Below are positions 35,987 through 43,709 of a stretch of DNA of 64,000 bases, piece after piece; position 1 is the first letter of the stretch, and the number at the start of each line of letters is the position of its first letter. Below the pieces are notes generated by a model. It did no database searches, was not told the DNA's origin, and saw only the letters and a program-made list of their open reading frames with translations. A program made the position numbers and the translations under genes. Source of the stretch: an uncultured Eubacteriales bacterium (GTDB taxonomy: Bacteria > Bacillota > Clostridia > Oscillospirales > CAG-272); the NCBI GenBank assembly GCA_900542425.1, contig UQNQ01000005.1, forward strand, positions 21,895-85,894, in the 5' to 3' direction.

Positions 35987-36406
35987 TTAAGCGGTAACGG
36001 CAGGTGTCGGTTTTTCCGTTGCGGCGGGAATTTCCGCCGGTCCTTCACGATTTTCATATATGCTGTCAAGACCAAAGCTGACGGTAATCGCATCATTGAC
36101 CCTTTGCATAAGTACGTCGTCAAGGTGTCCCATTTTTTCACGAAGTCTTGTCTTGTCTATGGTTCTAATTTGTTCGAGCAGAATGACGGAATCCTTGACA
36201 AGCCCATACTTTTCAGCGTAAACGTCAATATGCGTTGGCAGCTTTGCTTTCCCGAGCTGGCTTGTGATGGCGGCGGCAATTACGGTTGGACTGTACTTGT
36301 TTCCGACGTCGTTTTGCACAATCAATACAGGACGAAGACCGCCTTGTTCGCTTCCGACGACCGGACTGAGATCCGCATAGTAAATATCTCCGCGTTTGAT
36401 GGTCAA
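35987..36406 (-). CDS. MazF/PemK-family mRNA endoribonuclease (NdoA-like)
   Basis: The 139-residue protein matches Bacillus NdoA closely at the start (KRGDIYYADLSPVVGSEQGG) and at LEQIRTIDKTRLREKMG. It should cut mRNA at short motifs and slow growth. It starts with TTG at 36406, since a stop lies directly upstream in frame and the protein aligns from there. GAGAGAG gives a weak ribosome binding site. The tail is Pro/Ala-rich. No antitoxin gene is visible next to it. Confidence 0.93.
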   Translation of the reverse strand: MTIKRGDIYYADLSPVVGSEQGGLRPVLIVQNDVGNKYSPTVIAAAITSQLGKAKLPTHIDVYAEKYGLVKDSVILLEQIRTIDKTRLREKMGHLDDVLMQRVNDAITVSFGLDSIYENREGPAEIPAATEKPTPAVTA

Positions 36407-36475
36407 TTTGATTCACTCTCTCTTTTTTCATACTTTCGGAGGGCTTCTTTTGCCTTCCGGTTATATTTTTACCAA

Positions 36476-36505
36476 CTTATATCATTTTTTAATCAGGAAA
36501 ATCAA
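36476..36505 (-). promoter_or_regulatory. Promoter of the mazF gene
   Basis: Minus strand: TTGATT (36505-36500), 18-bp spacer, TATAAG (36481-36476). Confidence 0.6.
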
Positions 36506-36513
36506 GAAACAGG

Positions 36514-36545
36514 TTGTCAAATTATGACAAAATACGGCTTTGTCA
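36514..36545. repeat. Three interleaved TTGTCA/TGACAA half-sites upstream of mazF
   Basis: TTGTCA (36514-36519), TGACAA (36525-36530) and TTGTCA (36540-36545) form two mutually exclusive inverted repeats. GGACA/TGTCC at 36556-36570 and CTTCCTTAA/TTAAGGAAG at 36588-36612 add two more hairpins. Confidence 0.5.
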
Positions 36546-36603
36546 TCCCATGGCAGGACAAAAGCTGTCCATGCTGTAACTTTTGATCTTCCTTAATAAT
36601 ATT

Positions 36604-36852
36604 TTAAGGAAGGACGAAGTCTGAAATACCACGGGAAAATTGTTTGCAGATTTCTATGATGCGTTTCTGTTTCCGACTTCCTTTATTATTGTATTTCAAA
36701 TCTTTGCTCTTTGTTACAAATCCTTTGTCCATATCAGGACAAGAAGGGATTTTTATCGGACAACCATAGAGGGTGACTTCTATATTCTTGACTGAGACGT
36801 TTTGTCGCTTTAGATGCATCTTGCCCGCTTTGTGAATGCCGTTATTCTTCAT
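36604..36852 (-). CDS. Doubtful 82-residue open frame in a 760-bp gap
   Basis: The frame is Lys-rich, begins MKNNGIHKAGKMHLKRQN and is open for another 25 codons upstream without a start. No ribosome binding site is seen before the ATG. I recognise no family. It may be a decayed gene, a gene with an unusual start, or chance. The rest of the gap (36853-37045) also shows a short coding-like plus-strand frame (about 35 codons) ending near 37016, with no start signal. Confidence 0.25.
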   Translation of the reverse strand: MKNNGIHKAGKMHLKRQNVSVKNIEVTLYGCPIKIPSCPDMDKGFVTKSKDLKYNNKGSRKQKRIIEICKQFSRGISDFVLP

Positions 36853-37045
36853 GGATGCAGAAAACCAACATCCGGCTGCAGTTGTAATATCAGATAAAAA
36901 AAGGTATCTATGCTCGTAAAATCAAAGAGTGTTCGGCTGCTTTGCTTATGATGGAATATTATGAGGATTATTGTCATATATTGAAGTACTTATGCGCCTG
37001 CAACGAACGAGAATAAGGATTGGGGACAAAAAAATTGAAAAACTC

Positions 37046-37074
37046 TTGATTTTTTTGAAAAAGTATGATATAAT
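37046..37074 (+). promoter_or_regulatory. Promoter of the pcp unit
   Basis: TTGATT (37046-37051), a 17-bp spacer and TATAAT (37069-37074). Confidence 0.8.
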
Positions 37075-37165
37075 CTTCGAGGAATTCTATCATTGGAATT
37101 CTTTAGAAGCTTGATTCTTATGATGATATCGGTAAATTTCCGCATACTCGGAAGGAATTATTTTC

Positions 37166-37777
37166 ATGCCTTTTAAGATTTTGCTTACCGGATTTGAACC
37201 ATTTGGAAAGGATGAACAAAATCCGTCCTCAGAAGCGATAAATAGGGTATCGCAGATTGACGGAATGGAAATCCGAAAACTGGTTTTGCCAGTCACATGG
37301 AGCGGCGCATTTGTTAAAATGCTTTCCGTATGGGATGAATTTGATCCTGATGGAGTCCTGATGACGGGACTTGCAGGCGGATCGGATCGGATTCGGGTTG
37401 AGCGTATAGGAATAAATCTCTGTGGTGCGGCAAAAGATAATCTCGGAAGATATCCGGATGGGTCTGAGCATTGTGCGACAGAGCAAAAAATTCGTACAGA
37501 TGGGGCAGATGCCTATTTTTCGACATATGCTGATAAGAGAATTTTAGATGCTTTGCAAAATGCCGGAATTCCCGCATGTTTTTCTTTTTCCGCTGGCACA
37601 TATTTATGCAATTATGTTCTTTATTCTTCACTTGACAAAATTTCAAGGGGAAAGAAGCCGATAAAAGCGGGCTTTCTCCATGTTCCATATGCGGAAGGAC
37701 AGCGAGAAGGTATGCCGTATTTGCCGATTGACACAACGATTAAAGCCTTGGAGCTTGCGTTATCCAATATGTTTTAG
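37166..37777 (+). CDS. pcp: Pyroglutamyl-peptidase I
   Basis: The 203-residue peptidase removes N-terminal pyroglutamate. It has LLTGFEPFGKDEQNPS at the start, the catalytic Glu in RVERIGINLC, the catalytic Cys in SAGTYLCN and His in GFLHVPY. GGAAGGA lies before the ATG. A lipoprotein gene follows after 11 bp. Confidence 0.95.
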   Translation: MPFKILLTGFEPFGKDEQNPSSEAINRVSQIDGMEIRKLVLPVTWSGAFVKMLSVWDEFDPDGVLMTGLAGGSDRIRVERIGINLCGAAKDNLGRYPDGSEHCATEQKIRTDGADAYFSTYADKRILDALQNAGIPACFSFSAGTYLCNYVLYSSLDKISRGKKPIKAGFLHVPYAEGQREGMPYLPIDTTIKALELALSNMF

Positions 37778-37788
37778 GAGGTGGGATA

Positions 37789-38544
37789 ATGAAGTATATG
37801 AGGAAAATTGCTGCGGTTGTGCTTGTCATTTCTTTGGTTGCTTTGATTTGTGCGTGTACGCCGTCTAAAAAAGTTCAGAATGAAGTTTATGATTATTTGA
37901 ATAGTAAATATAAGGGTTTGGAATTTGAGCTTCTTGATTATAAGCAGGAAAAAGAAACCAGTGGAAGGTATACGGTCTTTGCAAAATGTCTTACAACGGA
38001 TGTTGATTTTCAGATCTATGTGTCTTCTATGTTTACGACGGACAGTTATTCTGTCAGCTATGCGAATTCGGTTATGGATCCGCAGCTAATGGATACATTG
38101 GGAACCGCACGAGAAGCGGCATGTGTTTCGGAGATTCAATGGCTGGATCTTTATGAGGAGGAAAGCGACGGGTATAAGTTCCGTGATGTTAGTGCTGACC
38201 TTTCTTATAATGTTGAAGATGTCAATGAGATATATCGAATCAAGTTGTCCGGTATCGAATCGGCAAATGATGCGGCGCAGTGTGTCTATATGGCGGTAAC
38301 AACATTTGATATGCAAGGAATTGAACTGGATACGGTGACATTTGAATTTACATTGAATGATACTCCGATCTTGTTTACCACAGATACCGCTTCTGTGAAA
38401 GAAATTCCTTTGGAAGATTTGGAAGCGAAGTTCTATGCGGCGGAATCTTCCTCAGAAAAAGAAGGTAATATTTTATTTAAAAGCACATCATATAAGGAAA
38501 TCAGCTATTTCCAAAGCGGCAGCAACAATATAGAAAAGGATTAA
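37789..38544 (+). CDS. Putative lipoprotein of unknown function
   Basis: The 251-residue protein begins with a Lys/Arg head and a hydrophobic stretch ending in LICAC, a lipobox-like site with Cys23 as the likely lipid anchor. The body is acidic and beta-rich. AGGAGG lies before the ATG. It follows pcp closely and a terminator comes right after. I do not recognise a family. Confidence 0.78.
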   Translation: MKYMRKIAAVVLVISLVALICACTPSKKVQNEVYDYLNSKYKGLEFELLDYKQEKETSGRYTVFAKCLTTDVDFQIYVSSMFTTDSYSVSYANSVMDPQLMDTLGTAREAACVSEIQWLDLYEEESDGYKFRDVSADLSYNVEDVNEIYRIKLSGIESANDAAQCVYMAVTTFDMQGIELDTVTFEFTLNDTPILFTTDTASVKEIPLEDLEAKFYAAESSSEKEGNILFKSTSYKEISYFQSGSNNIEKD

Positions 38545-38550
38545 TAAATG

Positions 38551-38590
38551 AAAGAACAGGCAGGAGGTTCTCCTGCCTGTTCTTTATTTT
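38551..38590 (+). terminator. Terminator of the pcp-lipoprotein unit
   Basis: AGAACAGGCAGGAG pairs with CTCCTGCCTGTTCT across GTT, then TTTATTTT. Confidence 0.92.
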
Positions 38591-38627
38591 AAAGGCACAA
38601 TTTTTCAGGAAAATATGATTCTAGACT

Positions 38628-39152
38628 TTAGCTGGTATAGGATGCGTTGTCTGAGAATGTATTGTAGCTATTTGCCAGTGCGTCCCAAGTCCTTTTGTCT
38701 ACAATTCCCGTGATCGGAAGCTGATTGAATTTTTGAAATCTGCCAACGGCATCCGATGTTTTTTGATCGAAAGTCCCGCTTGGGACGATGGTTTCAAAAT
38801 CATCATATACCACGGCTATCGCGGATAAAAGAATTTGTATGATATAAATGATATCACTTTTCTCTCCAATAAATGTTTTATAATTTGCTCCCGGAAATGG
38901 ATAGATTGCAATGCCGGGACTGATTTGATATACAGCATTCCCGTATTCTTCCATTACTTTGTTCCACGTATTGAAGTCCACTGTTCCGGTAGGCGGAAGT
39001 CCGTATATGACCTGAAACTCCCTGACAGCTTTTTCTGTATCTGGACCGAATATGCCATCGGCATTGATGACACTCATATCACCGTTGACCTGAGCGATTC
39101 TTCTTAATTTTGATTGAAGTTCATATATCTCATTGGGATAAGAATGATTCAT
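38628..39152 (-). CDS. Protein with two peptidoglycan-binding domains
   Basis: The 174-residue protein holds two PG_binding_1 units: residues 10-70 (ADGIFGPDTEKAVREFQ, GLPPTGTVDFNTW) and about 103-165 (PSGTFDQKTSDAVGRFQ, LPITGIVDKRTWDAL). No signal peptide is visible. It overlaps the SleC-like gene by 4 bp (ATGA), so the two are translationally coupled. It probably extends the wall-binding surface of its partner. Confidence 0.88.
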   Translation of the reverse strand: MNHSYPNEIYELQSKLRRIAQVNGDMSVINADGIFGPDTEKAVREFQVIYGLPPTGTVDFNTWNKVMEEYGNAVYQISPGIAIYPFPGANYKTFIGEKSDIIYIIQILLSAIAVVYDDFETIVPSGTFDQKTSDAVGRFQKFNQLPITGIVDKRTWDALANSYNTFSDNASYTS

Positions 39153-40564
39153 GCGGTTTCTTCTCCTCCATTTCTGGAAAGTTCATTGCCGGAAAATTGT
39201 CCTTCTGAGCGATAGGAGCCGTTTTCAACATCGTTATAGATATCGGCAAGCGCATCCCATGTAAGCGGACCGACGATTCCGTTGATAGGAAATCCAAATG
39301 TTGCCTGTACTGCATAGACGGCATCTCTGGTATTCTCGTCATATACGCCGGTCAGCGGAACTTCCGGTATTTCTTCATAAAGATTGGATGCGACATTGAT
39401 AAATTCTTGCAGCTGTTCTACATCGGGACCCGTGGAGCCGAGCTTCAAAAAGGTGCCGGGAAACGGCAGTACGCTGGATCCGATTTGTTCGGGTGTCAGG
39501 CTTTGCATTGCGCCGTAATAGGCATCGAACAACAGATTCCATGTAGCGTCATTTACAATCCCTGTTACCGGAAGTCCATACAAACTTTGAAAGACGGACA
39601 CGGCGTTCTGTGTGGCCTCATCAAATGTTCCGGTAACCGCAATTTCCGGGATTTCTGCATTAAAGTAGGAAAGTGCGGCGAGATAATATTGTATAACACT
39701 AACGCCAGTGCCTGTGCTGCCAAGGGACAACACTCCGGGAAATTGCTGGTTGAAATCTTCTGGTTTTAGTCCTTCGCTGTTGAGTTCATTCAGCTTTTTT
39801 ACGGCATTGTATATAAATTGGATTTTGTACCATGTTGCTTTTCCAACGATTCCGTCGACTGTAAGGCCGAAAATTTTCTGGAATTGTTTGACGGCATTTT
39901 CCGTTTCTACCCCAAAGATGCCGTCTGCGGGATCAATCTTTGGGATGGACGGGTAATTGGTTGAAATCCGGTTCAGTTTCATCTGCATGGAAGCGACATC
40001 GTTTCCAGCGCTGCCGAGTCTGAGCAGAATTTCCGGTTCAGAGGGTTCAATATCTCTTACCGGTGCATTGGAAATGATTTGGATGTCATCGCCGTAATAA
40101 TTACGCAAGATATCATAAGGGACAAGTCCCTGGTTGGCAAGCTCGACAGATCCCCATTGGGAGAGTCCGTCACAGGTTACCGTTGTGCCGTTGCAATATA
40201 CAGCAAAAAGCGGCTCAATATTGCCCTCACGAACGAGATAGTCATTGAAAATTTCATCGACAATTTGGCTGATGTTTTCAAAGATATCCCTTCCGTATAC
40301 GAACGATTGATCAAATGCGGTGGAATTGGTGATATCAAAATCGTATCCGCGGGATCGGTAATATTCTGTATAAACACGATTAAGAGCAAAGGAAATCTGC
40401 GCTAAAATATTGGCACGCAGGGCACTTTCAGGCCAAGTCGGATAAATTTCGCTGGAAGCGACATTTTTTATGTAATCCGGAAAAGAAACCGTAACATTTT
40501 GAGCGGACTCATCCGGTTCGCCGAGATGAACGGTAATATATTCCGGTATAACCGGTAAGACCAT
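39149..40564 (-). CDS. SleC-like protein: SpoIID-type domain plus three peptidoglycan-binding domains
   Basis: The 471-residue protein opens with a SpoIID-like module: YIKNVASSEIYPTWPESALR has the Glu (Glu39) at the place of the SpoIID catalytic acid, followed by RGYDFDITNSTAFDQSFVYG and CDGLSQWGSVELANQG. Three PG_binding_1 units follow (about residues 180-255, 275-350 and 370-445). This order recalls the clostridial spore-cortex-lytic enzyme SleC, whose SpoIID-type domain is a lytic transglycosylase. No signal peptide is present, as in other SleC proteins. AAGGAG precedes the ATG. It is the middle gene of a three-gene unit. Confidence 0.82.
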   Translation of the reverse strand: MVLPVIPEYITVHLGEPDESAQNVTVSFPDYIKNVASSEIYPTWPESALRANILAQISFALNRVYTEYYRSRGYDFDITNSTAFDQSFVYGRDIFENISQIVDEIFNDYLVREGNIEPLFAVYCNGTTVTCDGLSQWGSVELANQGLVPYDILRNYYGDDIQIISNAPVRDIEPSEPEILLRLGSAGNDVASMQMKLNRISTNYPSIPKIDPADGIFGVETENAVKQFQKIFGLTVDGIVGKATWYKIQFIYNAVKKLNELNSEGLKPEDFNQQFPGVLSLGSTGTGVSVIQYYLAALSYFNAEIPEIAVTGTFDEATQNAVSVFQSLYGLPVTGIVNDATWNLLFDAYYGAMQSLTPEQIGSSVLPFPGTFLKLGSTGPDVEQLQEFINVASNLYEEIPEVPLTGVYDENTRDAVYAVQATFGFPINGIVGPLTWDALADIYNDVENGSYRSEGQFSGNELSRNGGEETA

Positions 40565-40581
40565 GGATTTACGCTCCTTTT

Positions 40582-40998
40582 TTAAAGACTGGGTTTCTTG
40601 ATTTCTTCATTGATGACAATGCTTCCGGAAGGATATCGGGTTTCCGATTCGCTGACCGGGATCAGCCATGCCGGCTGAAGCGAAGTGACGCCCGGATAAA
40701 TGGGGACGTGAGTGTTCACGAGGCCATAATAACCATCAGCGGAAATTTCGATGGATATATCCGTATATGGCTTTGCATTTCCAGGAGACAAAGATTCCGA
40801 AGGCGATGGCGTTTCAATTTCAAACGGTGGGGTTTGACCGTTGATATCGGTGTTCATTACCGTTAAAACTTGACTGGTTCCGTCATCATTCAGCTTCCTG
40901 ACAACAACGGTGGCGCCGACAACCGGAATCGCGTTTTTCGCAGAGGTAGTTTGAACAATTAACTTTCCGAAATAGCTTTGATTGACTGTTTGATCCAT
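40582..40998 (-). CDS. SleC-prosegment-like protein with a carboxypeptidase-regulatory/CNA-B-like fold
   Basis: The 138-residue protein starts MDQTVNQSYFGKLIVQ after CGGAG; a longer frame to 41175 lacks signals. The pattern VVGATVVVRKL, TDINGQTPPFEIETP, PYTDISIEISADGYYG and PIYPGVTSLQPAWLIP follows the beta-sandwich seen at the front of SleC-type cortex enzymes. It ends 17 bp before the SpoIID-like gene. In SleC of other clostridia these parts are, as I recall, on one chain. Here they are on separate genes. Confidence 0.7.
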   Translation of the reverse strand: MDQTVNQSYFGKLIVQTTSAKNAIPVVGATVVVRKLNDDGTSQVLTVMNTDINGQTPPFEIETPSPSESLSPGNAKPYTDISIEISADGYYGLVNTHVPIYPGVTSLQPAWLIPVSESETRYPSGSIVINEEIKKPSL

Positions 40999-41092
40999 AT
41001 GATGCTCCGTTCCTGCCGCGGTATGCGACATGCCATGCGGGATCTGGCTTCCCGTATCGCTTTGTAAAAGAAAACTTAATACAGTATATGAG

Positions 41093-41100
41093 AAATTCTC
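41093..41100 (-). promoter_or_regulatory. Possible sigma-E-type -10 box before the SleC-like unit
   Basis: CATATACT on the minus strand matches the sporulation sigma-E -10 (CATACAMT) at seven of eight positions. The -35 is poor for both sigma-E and sigma-A, so this is weak. Confidence 0.3.
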
Positions 41101-41121
41101 CGGTCCGTTACTTTGGTTGTC

Positions 41122-41150
41122 TTTACAAAAGAAAGCATTTGTGATAAAAT
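41122..41150 (+). promoter_or_regulatory. Promoter of the PHP phosphoesterase gene
   Basis: TTTACA (41122-41127), a 17-bp spacer and TAAAAT (41145-41150). Confidence 0.7.
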
Positions 41151-41195
41151 TCAAATATCTGTATTGTTCTTTCATATAGGACGGAGAGAGGGAAA

Positions 41196-42554
41196 ATGAT
41201 GAAACGTGAACTCATTCATTATGATATTTATCCGAAAGTGTTTCCGGTAGGAGAAGCGGTGTGTTTTTCTGTCAAGCCGCTTGGCGGTCATGCTGCCTTT
41301 GATCCGGAAACCGAATATACCATATCGATTCTTGCTATGAACGAGGGAAGCCCCTCCACTTATCCGGATAGGAAAAATCTCGCCGAGTATAAAATGAAGC
41401 CATCGAATGACGGATGCTTCCATATCACTCATGTTTTTGAGGCAGAAAGTGAATATTATGTCAGGATCTTCAATGGTAACGTGCGTGTGGTACAGCTTTC
41501 TGTGTATGCGCTTTTATCCGATCTTGTCGGACGCTATCCGTATATGGGAGATCTGCATATGCACTCCACCATGTCGGACGGAAAGGAGCATCCTTATATT
41601 GTTGCGGCAAATTACCGGAAATTCGGGTATGATTTTATGGCAATCACCGACCATAGAAAATTTTATCCGTCTCTTGAGGTGTGCCGCTTTTATAACAGCT
41701 TAAATCTGGATATTCGGTTTTATACCGGCGAGGAGATTCATCTTCCGGGGAATGATATCCATATTGTAAATTTTGGCGGGGATTACAGTATAAACGGTCT
41801 TTTGGAATCTTCGGATCAATTTCGGTGCCGCGGCGCCGATCCTACATGGCGTTCTGTGAATGGGAAATGCCCGGATGTCCTGACTGTCGAGGACTACCGG
41901 GCCCAGGTTGGCGCACTTGCCGAAACCCTGAATATTCCGGAGGGTATTGAGAAATTCCCATATGCTTCCTGCGTATGGATATGCAATCATATCAAAAAAG
42001 CGAACGGACTTAGCATTTTTGCCCATCCGTATTGGATATCGAATGTTTTTCAGGTGCCGGAAACCTTTACGGATTATATGTTTGAGACGCATCCATTTGA
42101 CGCTTTTGAAGTATTCGGAGGGGAGTCATATTTTGAACAAAACGGTTTTCAGGCTGCAAAATATTATGAATTCCGCGAAAAGGGAATTAAGGTTCCTATT
42201 GTAGGAAATACAGATTCTCATGGCTCGACGGAATACAATCCCATTATGAAAACGGCAAGGACCATTGTTTTTGCCCGTGAGAATACAAGAGATGCGCTGG
42301 TGTGCGCCATTAAGGAGTTTTACAGCGCGGCAGTGCAGGATATCGGGGAACATTTGGAGGTTTTGGGCGATTTGCGTATGATGAAGTACGCTTGGTTCCT
42401 TTTGGGAAATTATTTTCCTTTGCATGATGAGCTTTGCTTTGAAGAGGGCAGGCTGATGAAAGCATATGCATGCGGCGACATGGACGCCGGTGAGGAGCTG
42501 CGCCGGATCTCAGGCAGAGTACAGCGCCTGCGTGAAAAATATTTTCTGTTTTGA
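41196..42554 (+). CDS. PHP-domain phosphoesterase with an N-terminal beta domain
   Basis: The 452-residue protein has a beta-rich N-terminal part (to about residue 110), then the PHP metal motifs: GDLHMHSTMSDG (His121, His123), ITDHRKF, FAHPYW and GNTDSHG. These bind three metals for phosphoester hydrolysis. The substrate is not known. GAGAGAGGG precedes two tandem Met codons. A bidirectional terminator follows. Confidence 0.88.
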   Translation: MMKRELIHYDIYPKVFPVGEAVCFSVKPLGGHAAFDPETEYTISILAMNEGSPSTYPDRKNLAEYKMKPSNDGCFHITHVFEAESEYYVRIFNGNVRVVQLSVYALLSDLVGRYPYMGDLHMHSTMSDGKEHPYIVAANYRKFGYDFMAITDHRKFYPSLEVCRFYNSLNLDIRFYTGEEIHLPGNDIHIVNFGGDYSINGLLESSDQFRCRGADPTWRSVNGKCPDVLTVEDYRAQVGALAETLNIPEGIEKFPYASCVWICNHIKKANGLSIFAHPYWISNVFQVPETFTDYMFETHPFDAFEVFGGESYFEQNGFQAAKYYEFREKGIKVPIVGNTDSHGSTEYNPIMKTARTIVFARENTRDALVCAIKEFYSAAVQDIGEHLEVLGDLRMMKYAWFLLGNYFPLHDELCFEEGRLMKAYACGDMDAGEELRRISGRVQRLREKYFLF

Positions 42555-42561
42555 AAATAGC

Positions 42562-42604
42562 AAAAGGCTTTCGCCGTATAAAATCTACGGTGAAAGCCTT
42601 TTGT
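42562..42604. terminator. Bidirectional terminator
   Basis: AAAAGGCTTTC and GAAAGCCTTTT pair, with an inner CCGTA/TACGG, flanked by A- and T-rich runs. Confidence 0.9.
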
Positions 42605-42621
42605 TTATTGTCTGGTAAGTT

Positions 42622-43101
42622 TTATCTATTTTTGTTTTTTAAGAGTTCGGCAACGCCGTCCGGCAAGAGTCCGGCAAGTGTGCTTCCTGATTGAATAGCA
42701 GTGCGTACATAGGTAGAGGAAATTGTGCGTAGTTCTGCCGGTGTTGGAAGCCATATTGTTTCTACACCGGTCCTTTTCCGGTTGAAATCTGCCATTTCAA
42801 GCTCGTACGCCGCGTCTTCTGCGTTCCGAATCCCGCGGACAATAAACTCTGCTCCTATTTCTTTGGCGTAATCGGCAGTCATGTGATGGGAGACGTCGAT
42901 TTTTACGTTTGAAAGTTCTCTCAAAGCAATTTCCAGCGCTTCCACGCGCGTTTGCTCGTCAAACATGCAGGTTTTCTCGGGATTGACAAGAATGCAGACC
43001 GTTACTTCATCAAAAAGTAACGAAGCCGTCCGAATGACAGAGAGATGGCCAAGCGTGACGGGGTCAAAGGTACCGGGAATCAATGCGCGTCTGATATGCA
43101 T
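42622..43101 (-). CDS. coaD: Phosphopantetheine adenylyltransferase
   Basis: The 159-residue enzyme makes dephospho-CoA. It has IPGTFDPVTLGHLSVI (TxGH motif) and TISSTYVR. The ATG at 43101 has GAGGA nine bases before it; a GTG at 43116 overlaps that site. It follows rsmD with an 11-bp gap and ends at the shared terminator. Confidence 0.96.
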   Translation of the reverse strand: MHIRRALIPGTFDPVTLGHLSVIRTASLLFDEVTVCILVNPEKTCMFDEQTRVEALEIALRELSNVKIDVSHHMTADYAKEIGAEFIVRGIRNAEDAAYELEMADFNRKRTGVETIWLPTPAELRTISSTYVRTAIQSGSTLAGLLPDGVAELLKNKNR

Positions 43102-43112
43102 GGAAATATTCC

Positions 43113-43703
43113 TCACTCGCTTTTTAAATTTATGCTTTCATTTTTTTCTGTAATAGGGGTCAGATATGTGACAAAAATACGCGCGTAGCGGACTTCTTTA
43201 ATTTTACGGAAACGGGTCTGCAAAACAGGATTTTCGGCAAGTCCGCTTTGATTGTCCTCACAAATGAGGATTGCCTCGTCTGCGAGCAATCCGGCATCAT
43301 ACAGAGCTGCTGCTGCCTCGGGCAGCAGACGCATCGCGTAAGGCGGATCCAAAAAGGCAATGTCAAATTTGATTTTTCCTGCTGCGCTGCGGATGTATTG
43401 CTGAAAATCCATGCATAGAATGCTTGTTTTGGGATAGAGATGTGTTTTTTGCGCATTGGCTTTCATAATATCCAATGCTTCTCGGGAGTTATCCACAAGA
43501 ACGGCCTTTTCAGCGCCGCGGCTGAGCGCCTCCAACCCCATTTGTCCGGAACCTGCGAATAAATCGAGAAAGCGGCGCCCCTCAAGATCAAATTGAATGG
43601 CGCTGAAAATTGCCTCTTTGACTTTGGCAGGCGTGGGACGTGTCGTATCTCCTTCAAGAGTTGTAAGTGTAGTGCCTCTGGCGCTGCCTGTAATAATTCT
43701 CAT
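43113..43703 (-). CDS. rsmD: 16S rRNA (guanine-966-N2)-methyltransferase RsmD
   Basis: The 196-residue enzyme carries RIITGSARG, RPTPAKVKEAIFS, the SAM site LDLFAGSGQMGLEALSRGA and the catalytic FLDPPYAM. It methylates G966 of 16S rRNA. The pair rsmD-coaD is common in Firmicutes. It starts 6 bp after uvrC ends. Confidence 0.95.
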   Translation of the reverse strand: MRIITGSARGTTLTTLEGDTTRPTPAKVKEAIFSAIQFDLEGRRFLDLFAGSGQMGLEALSRGAEKAVLVDNSREALDIMKANAQKTHLYPKTSILCMDFQQYIRSAAGKIKFDIAFLDPPYAMRLLPEAAAALYDAGLLADEAILICEDNQSGLAENPVLQTRFRKIKEVRYARIFVTYLTPITEKNESINLKSE

Positions 43704-43709
43704 ATTTGA

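Noticed and set aside
40857..40873. Partial match to the S24 operator motif
   Set aside because: It lies inside a coding sequence and matches only the first half of the motif.
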